Translations under genes and position numbers: made by a program
From: Symsagittifera roscoffensis
Lineage: Eukaryota; Xenacoelomorpha; Acoela; Convolutidae
Assembly: GCF_963678635.1 (NCBI RefSeq)
Contig: NC_087063.1
Location: 35,810,540-35,874,539, forward strand
DNA length: 64,000 nt
Direction: 5' to 3'
Notes under the pieces: model-generated
Databases searched by the model: none
The model's input: the letters and a program-made list of their open reading frames with translations, nothing else
Told to the model about the DNA's origin: nothing
In this document: piece by piece, positions 58,332-64,000 of the stretch
Numbering within the stretch: the first letter of the stretch is position 1
Layout of the letters: the number at the start of each line of letters is the position of its first letter

Positions 58332-58987
58332 AAAACTAGATTTTAAAATATCAAAGACTGGAGTAATCCCGAATATAAAACCTTAGCAATAAAATCGATC
58401 TCAACCCTCCGAAACTTGAAAGAATTGCGTTCAATTTTCGGCTCAACCAATCAATTTATGAAATTTAATCCTAAGCTTGCATCAAAAGGAAGCCCTTTGA
58501 GACCACTCTTAAACTAGAATTCGACATTTGATTGGTCAGATGAACACACCATAGCGTCTGAGATAATTAAATCGAAAATTCTGAACTAAACCGAAAATAC
58601 ACAATTCGACGTGAAACTGAAAACTTGCATAAAATCAGACGCATCACAAAACTTCCACTGACGTAAAACCACGCAATAAGATTATCGCATCAAGACTGAA
58701 AGTTTGCGATTTTGATCACTTCCGTTCCAAATTTGGTAACTTTAATTGTTTTTCTCAGGATTTTTTAAAATTAGTTGTTCTAAAATTGAAATCTCAAACA
58801 TTTTTTTTTCATCTTTTCATTCGAATTTTCTTAAATCTCCCATAGAATCTAATATTGTAAATAAAGTAAATCGAAATAGTGGAATTGTAATTTTTCCCTC
58901 ATATTCCGGTATTGTCGTAAATTCTACTAAAGTTAATATGTCGACAGACCAGTCATTACTATTAAAAAATACCGAGACTCCTGAAAA

Positions 58988-60157
58988 TTGCCAGAAAAAC
59001 CATTAGAACTAAATAGCATCTTCAATAGTAATATGATTGCTTGGCTTACCGAAGAAGACAGTATCTTATACCCCATGGTCAGAGCTTTCATGGTCAGAGC
59101 TTTTGGGAAATTAAAATCACTAAAGCGGGCAGCTACTTCAACCATTTTTACAAAGATTTACACACTGAGAATGGATTATTTTATTTAGACAACAAATGGT
59201 GTTTACCATTTGTCTTGAGAACAGCCGCCATGAAACTTCTCCATGAATTAAAAGAATGATTCACTTTCACAGAAAAAACTGCTCGGATTGCACAAAAGCA
59301 GGTAAAAAACAGAAAAACATTACAATCACTTTCCAGAATTAAAATTTGTAGAGGAAGAGGTTAATTTGGTCCTTTGTAATCCTCCTGGGGACCTTATAAA
59401 TAATTTTTACTTTGCTTAGACAGAATCTGGAAACTACCGTAGGCAAAAACTACTTCAAGTACTTCAGCCAAAACAGTAATCAACTTTCTTACCGACTATA
59501 TCCACCTTCATTGAATCCCAGTTTCGTTTCGGGTCAATCACGCTTCATGTTTTACCGAAGCAGATTTTAAATCCTTTTGGGATTCATATAATACTCATAT
59601 GTTGTTTCTTGTACGGTCGCCAACCACCGTTCAAACGGATTAGTGGAAAACTGGTTCACACTGGTAAATCAAAGTTACAGACAATATCGTCGGAATTACC
59701 AAAACATACATTTACAGACTAAATAACCAAGATCATTTGAAACTTACGGAGCACAAAACAATCGAAAATAAATTGCCCTCCATTTGAAAAACATTTCAAC
59801 AACACCGAACACTTTATGGAAAACCTTGATAACTCTAAATAGTAGTAACTTTTTAGACAACGGAAAATCAATTATGTCAAGAACAAGGCAAACAATTGGG
59901 CGGTGGACGACAGAGTAGAAGACGGATACCTGGACATTCCGTTGGAGAATAAAATTCGAAGCCCTGAAGACAAAGGATATGATTCCGAACCAAACGTGTC
60001 GCCAACCAAGTCAATCTCAGCTAGGATCAATCAGATACTGCCTCTCCAAAAACCTCCAAGGAAAGGTAACATATTTCGAAAGGTTCTGCTTCGAAGATAT
60101 GGGGAACCTTTTAGGAGACCTAAATTGATCCAAAGTTTTAAAATACGATCAATTTAA
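58988..60157 (+). pseudogene. integrase remnants, G5
   Basis: HTENGLFYLDNKWCLPFVLR followed by AAMKLLHELKE is the integrase finger region. ANHRSNGLVENWFTLVNQSY (about 59620) is the conserved NG-x-E stretch of the core, and 59903-60157 (VEDGYLDIPLENKIRSPEDK, basic end) is the tail. It confirms the family of the whole plus-strand series. It is a fossil. Confidence 0.75.
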
Positions 60158-60380
60158 ATCGATTTGAAATTGATTTAAGTGAGTTTCCGATGGATTTTAG
60201 TGAGTCAAAAAATCCGTCCAAATTGATTTAAGTCGATTTTCTAGACACTTGAAGCGATCCAAAATTTTCAAAAAAGATCTTTATTAATCAATTTAAATTC
60301 ATTTTGATATCGTTAAATGCACATTTTTAATCAATTTGGATTGATTTTTGAAATCAATTAAAAATGACTCGAAACTATTT
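60120..60380 (+). repeat. TTGATTTAAAT-rich block at the 3' side of G5
   Basis: AATTTAAATCGATTTGAAATTG at 60150 and the phrase GCGATCCAAAATTTTCAAA near 60255 match the leader-side blocks at 38995-39140 and 39670-39700 in style and partly in sequence. It may be a degraded 3' LTR. Confidence 0.4.
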
Positions 60381-60564
60381 TTATCAGTGCGGGTTCCTAT
60401 TTCCGAAAAAAAATCTTATTTTTTAAAGCTTTCTTGAATCACGAACGAAAGGACTTCCAAGCAAAACATGACCTAAATTTCTATGAAGGTTGCTGTAGTT
60501 CCTGATTTAGCTTGAAAGTCATTCAAAAAACAGTTTGAAATATTAACGTCTCTGTCTTGACCTG

Positions 60565-61060
60565 TGCAAAGATTAAATAGAACAAGACTGCTCGCATCAA
60601 GGCAAAGCCCTGAATGTTTTGACTGCCTTTTAATAAAGGTCTATGGAACAGAAATAACATGGAAAGTATAAATGTAACAGAATAAAACTAAAAGTATATT
60701 TTTGGAAAGATTGAGATTTTTTGTAAAAAAGCATCCTTCCAACTGCTATATACAATACAAAGTGATAAGTTTCGCTCCTAGTAACAACTCAATTCAGGCA
60801 AATAAGCTTCCTTCAACCATTTTGGAATGATTTCTAAGATGGATTAAATAACCGCTTAGGCGTTAATAGCACAAAAAATAGCGCGCATAACTTTATAAAA
60901 AAAGATCACAGGTAAATTATCTTTTCAAATTTAAGCTGAGGACAACAAGAAATTTCGAATGATAAAAAAAAATTCCTCTAAAATGGCTAGTTAAGATGTC
61001 GAAATTTGTCTGAAGAAAAACAACTCACACCGAGCTCTAATATTTCGTTGTTTTCGTTTC
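60565..61060 (+). repeat. interspersed repeat family R, copy 2
   Basis: AAGGCAAAGCCCTGAATGTT, CTATGGAACAGAAATAACAT and ACAAAGTGATAAGTTTCGCT align with 21765-22260. A further echo of the same snapback (GAAGCCTTGAATGTTTCGAT) follows at about 61097. Confidence 0.7.
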
Positions 61061-61299
61061 AAAGTCGAAATAACAAAACTGCTCGTTCATCGGTTTGAAG
61101 CCTTGAATGTTTCGATTATCCCTTAATTCATATCGAACAATTTTTGGAAAACGAAAATATTGAAATATTGAAAATGTGTAAAATTTTGAGTTGCGCAAAA
61201 TCAATACGACCGATCTGATAAGCTAGCTTCAATTTAATTTGGAACAATTTTTTGTGCGGGATAAATTGCGGTACGCTATCAGCAATATGAACAAGTTCC

Positions 61300-62700
61300 T
61301 CAAAGCGCTGACTACAATATTTGACAAAGACTGAAAAGAATTGAAGAAACTACTTAAAATTGGAATGGGAAAGGAAAACTTTGTAGAGCTAAATATACAG
61401 GTGGACTCAGCAAGCCCAGTAAGTTTTTTGAAATGGAACATAGACTACGAACTCAAATTATGAGATTCACTTTTGAAAATTAACACAGTCGATCAAGCTA
61501 CGAAAGATCTACAACGGGGCTTCACGTGCGATCCAATAAAGCTTGTGGGACAAGTCATCGTACCAATTAGATCCATCGGAAGGACGTATGAAACCACGAT
61601 TTTCTTTATAACCGAGGCTCACGAACGAAACATCCTAGGAAACGACAACCTACCAAATGTAGGGATAGAAGTGGCACAAAAACGCTTTCCTCAGTACAAC
61701 AACATTGGCGGTAAGTCTTTTATTAATTCCGTGGGATTATATGTAAGTGAAACCGAAACCATTTTCAAGAAATTCAACAAACTATTTGACAGAATCGGTA
61801 ATATGAGGAATTAACTCATATCACTCTTTTGCACGACCCACTGAAACCAGTACAACTAAAAGGACGCGGGGTTACACTACATTTACTTCCGGCAGTATTA
61901 GAAATCAATTGCATCTCAACTGTCAGAAAAAGCCGTCGGAGATGTCTGGTTCACAGTCTCAGACCTTGAAAACGCCTATAGCCAACTTATTTTGGACAAC
62001 TTCACGAGCAAACAGTCTAATTTTGTCATCGTTGGAGGAAACATAACCGGTACATATCAGTTTTTAGTGGATTTTACAGACTAGGCGATATGCCAAACGA
62101 ACTTCAAATAGTAATGGACTCTACCATTGGACAACCTTTTACCAATGTCTACCTTGACGACATATTAATCTCTTCCAAAGGAAATCTTGAATAACATAAA
62201 GAGATTGTTGTAAGGATTTTATCTACACTTGATAACACAAATTTCGCGGTAAAATGGTCGAAATCCGTATTTTTTTTAAAAGCTGAAAAACTAGATTTTA
62301 AAATATCAAAGACTGGAGTAATCCCGAAGATAAAACCTTAGCAATAAAATCGTTCTCAATCCTCCGAAATTTGAAAGAAGTGCGTTAAATTTTCGGCTCA
62401 ACCAATCAATTTAGGCTCAACCGGTCTAGGCGCAACGCTCGAAAAACTACAGGAAAAAGACTGGAGATCGGTTTCCTTCACTAGCCGATCCTAAAACCCT
62501 CATGAGTCGAAATATTCAAGAATTGAGCTCGAGTTTCGTGGCGTGGTATGGTCTGTATAGCACTAAAAAAAATAATTTTATGTTCGGAATTTGAAATCCT
62601 AACGAACCACAAACCCCTTTTATCTGCCTTATTTTGTAATCACGGAAAAAAACTTCTCATAGTCGTCTAAAGAGATGAGTAGACAGGCTTTTACCGGTTA
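61300..62700 (+). mobile_element. Ty3/Gypsy-type retroelement fragment, copy G6
   Basis: It carries protease (about 61330-61814), RT (about 61822-62270) and RNase H (about 62380-62620) parts of the plus-strand family. It is broken and internally incomplete compared with G5. No gag or integrase is present. Confidence 0.8.
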
Positions 62701-62708
62701 ATTTACCG

Positions 62709-64000
62709 GACTCGAAACTATTTTTATCAGTGCGGGTTCCTATTTCCGAAAAAAAATCTTATTTTTTAAAGCTTTCTTGAATCACGAACGAAAGGACTTC
62801 CAAGCAAAACATGACCTAAATTTCTATGAAGGTTGCTGTAGTTCCTGATTTAGCTTGAAAGTCATTCAAAAAACAGTTTGAAATATTAACGTCTCTGTCT
62901 TGACCTGTGCAAAGATTAAATAGAACAAGACTGCTCGCATCAAGGCAAAGCCCTGAATGTTTTGACTGCCTTTTAATAAAGGTCTATGGAACAGAAATAA
63001 CATGGAAAGTATAAATGTAACAGAATAAAACTAAAAGTATATTTTTGGAAAGATTGAGATTTTTTGTAAAAAAGCATCCTTCCAACTGCTATATACAATA
63101 CAAAGTGATAAGTTTCGCTCCTAGTAACAACTCAATTCAGGCAAATAAGCTTCCTTCAACCATTTTGGAATGATTTCTAAGATGGATTAAATAACCGCTT
63201 AGGCGTTAATAGCACAAAAAATAGCGCGCATAACTTTATAAAAAAAGATCACAGGTAAATTATCTTTTCAAATTTAAGCTGAGGACAACAAGAAATTTCG
63301 AATGATAAAAAAAAATTCCTCTAAAATGGCTAGTTAAGATGTCGAAATTTGTCTGAAGAAAAACAACTCACACCGAGCTCTAATATTTCGTTGTTTTCGT
63401 TTCAAAGTCGAAATAACAAAACTGCTCGTTCATCGGTTTGAAGCCTTGAATGTTTCGATTATCCCTTAATTCATATCGAACAATTTTTGGAAAACGAAAA
63501 TATTGAAATATTGAAAATGTGTAAAATTTTGAGTTGCGCAAAATCAATACGACCGATCTGATAAGCTAGCTTCAATTTAATTTGGAACAATTTTTTGTGC
63601 GGGATAAATTGCGGTACGCTATCAGCAATATGAACAAGTTCCTCAAAGCGCTGACTACAATATTTGACAAAAACTGAAAAGAATTGAAGAAACTACTTAA
63701 AATTGGAATGGGAAAGGAAAACTTTGTAGAGCTAAATATACAGGTGGACTCAGCAAGCCCAGTAAGTTTTTTGAAATGGAACATAGACTACGAACTCAAA
63801 TTATGAGATTCACTTTTGAAAATTAACACAGTCGATCAAGCTACGAAAGATCTACAACGGGGCTTCACGTGCGATCCAATAAAGCTTGTGGGACAAGTCA
63901 TCGTACCAATTAGATCCATCGGAAGGACGTATGAAACCACGATTTTCTTTATAACCGAGGCTCACGAACGAAACATCCTAGGAAACGACAACCTACCAAA
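62709..64000 (+). repeat. 2.34-kb tandem repeat, second copy (cut by the edge)
   Basis: Near-identical to 60365-61655. It contains family R copy 3 (62909-63400) and the start of the next retroelement fragment. More copies may follow outside the window. Confidence 0.9.
63640..64000 (+). mobile_element. Ty3/Gypsy-type retroelement fragment, copy G7 (cut by the edge)
   Basis: The protease part of the plus-strand family (VDSASPVSFLKW region, then RTYETTIFFITEAH) runs to the window edge. It is a duplicate of 61300-61655. Confidence 0.8.

Larger units (their letters stand above)
53615..60157 (+). repeat. array unit U5 (last unit)
   Basis: The unit starts like the others and contains host exons, the signal-peptide gene copy, the dispersed repeat, the foldback element and retroelement copy G5. 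Unlike U1-U4 it does not return to the host block after HTENGLFYLDNKWC but continues into the rest of the integrase, so it carries the original right side of the structure. Confidence 0.8.
57176..60157 (+). mobile_element. Ty3/Gypsy-type retroelement fossil, copy G5
   Basis: Parts in order are protease (57188-57664), RT (57679-58331), RNase H region (about 58400-58640), linker (58650-59006), integrase finger (58988-59259), integrase core (about 59400-59700) and integrase tail (59903-60157). The gag part is not present. It is the only copy of this family with the 3' half of the integrase. It is broken, with roughly ten breaks. Confidence 0.8.
60365..62708 (+). repeat. 2.34-kb tandem repeat, first copy
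   Basis: GACTCGAAACTATTTTTATC at 60365 recurs at 62709, and the match continues to the end of the window with about one difference seen per kilobase. The unit combines repeat family R and a fragment of the G retroelement. Confidence 0.9.

Noticed and set aside
59903-60157. 84-codon frame considered as a host gene
   Set aside because: Its position after the integrase core and its basic end fit the integrase tail of G5.

Overview
The window looks like an accessory, repeat-laden stretch of an AT-rich invertebrate genome. Short introns with TTTCAG-type acceptors would suit a nematode or similar animal, but the species cannot be fixed from this sequence. I see no complete conventional host gene, no tRNA, rRNA or CRISPR array, and one 200-base assembly gap.

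Layout. (1) 1-10.6 kb, minus strand: two decayed Ty3/Gypsy-type retroelements lie head to tail, each with gag, zinc-knuckle/protease, reverse transcriptase, RNase H and integrase pieces. The one complete join between them contains no LTR; a single LTR-like block sits only at the outer 5' end (10410-10598). (2) 10.6-25.7 kb: mostly non-coding DNA with the gap, a dispersed ~150-base repeat family, a 139-base tandem duplication, a 1.67-kb tandem duplication, inverted repeats, hairpins and a CGAC-rich degenerate minisatellite. (3) 25.8-29.6 kb, plus strand: a decayed non-LTR retrotransposon (LINE) with ORF1, APE-type endonuclease and reverse transcriptase. A second, smaller LINE fragment lies on the minus strand at 32.56-32.88 kb. 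(4) 33.5-60.2 kb: a tandem array of five units (about 10.0, 7.9, 1.1, 1.1 and more than 6.5 kb). Each unit joins a host-like block to part of a second, plus-strand Ty3/Gypsy family, and the four unit-to-unit joins are the same. The host-like block holds two plus-strand coding exons of an unrecognised gene and, in three units, a small minus-strand gene starting with a clear signal peptide. (5) 60.2-64 kb: a 2.34-kb tandem repeat of near-identical sequence carrying further fragments of the same retroelement. It runs off the right edge.

The genes do not form an evident pathway. The main story is structural: repeated unequal exchange or circle-type amplification copied a retroelement together with neighbouring host exons. 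In the array only the first copy of the second host exon keeps its reading frame. The retroelements are fossils; all visible copies are broken. No convincing new biological system was found. The best candidates for follow-up are the array with its constant junction, the signal-peptide gene, and the LTR-less tandem of the first retroelement family.
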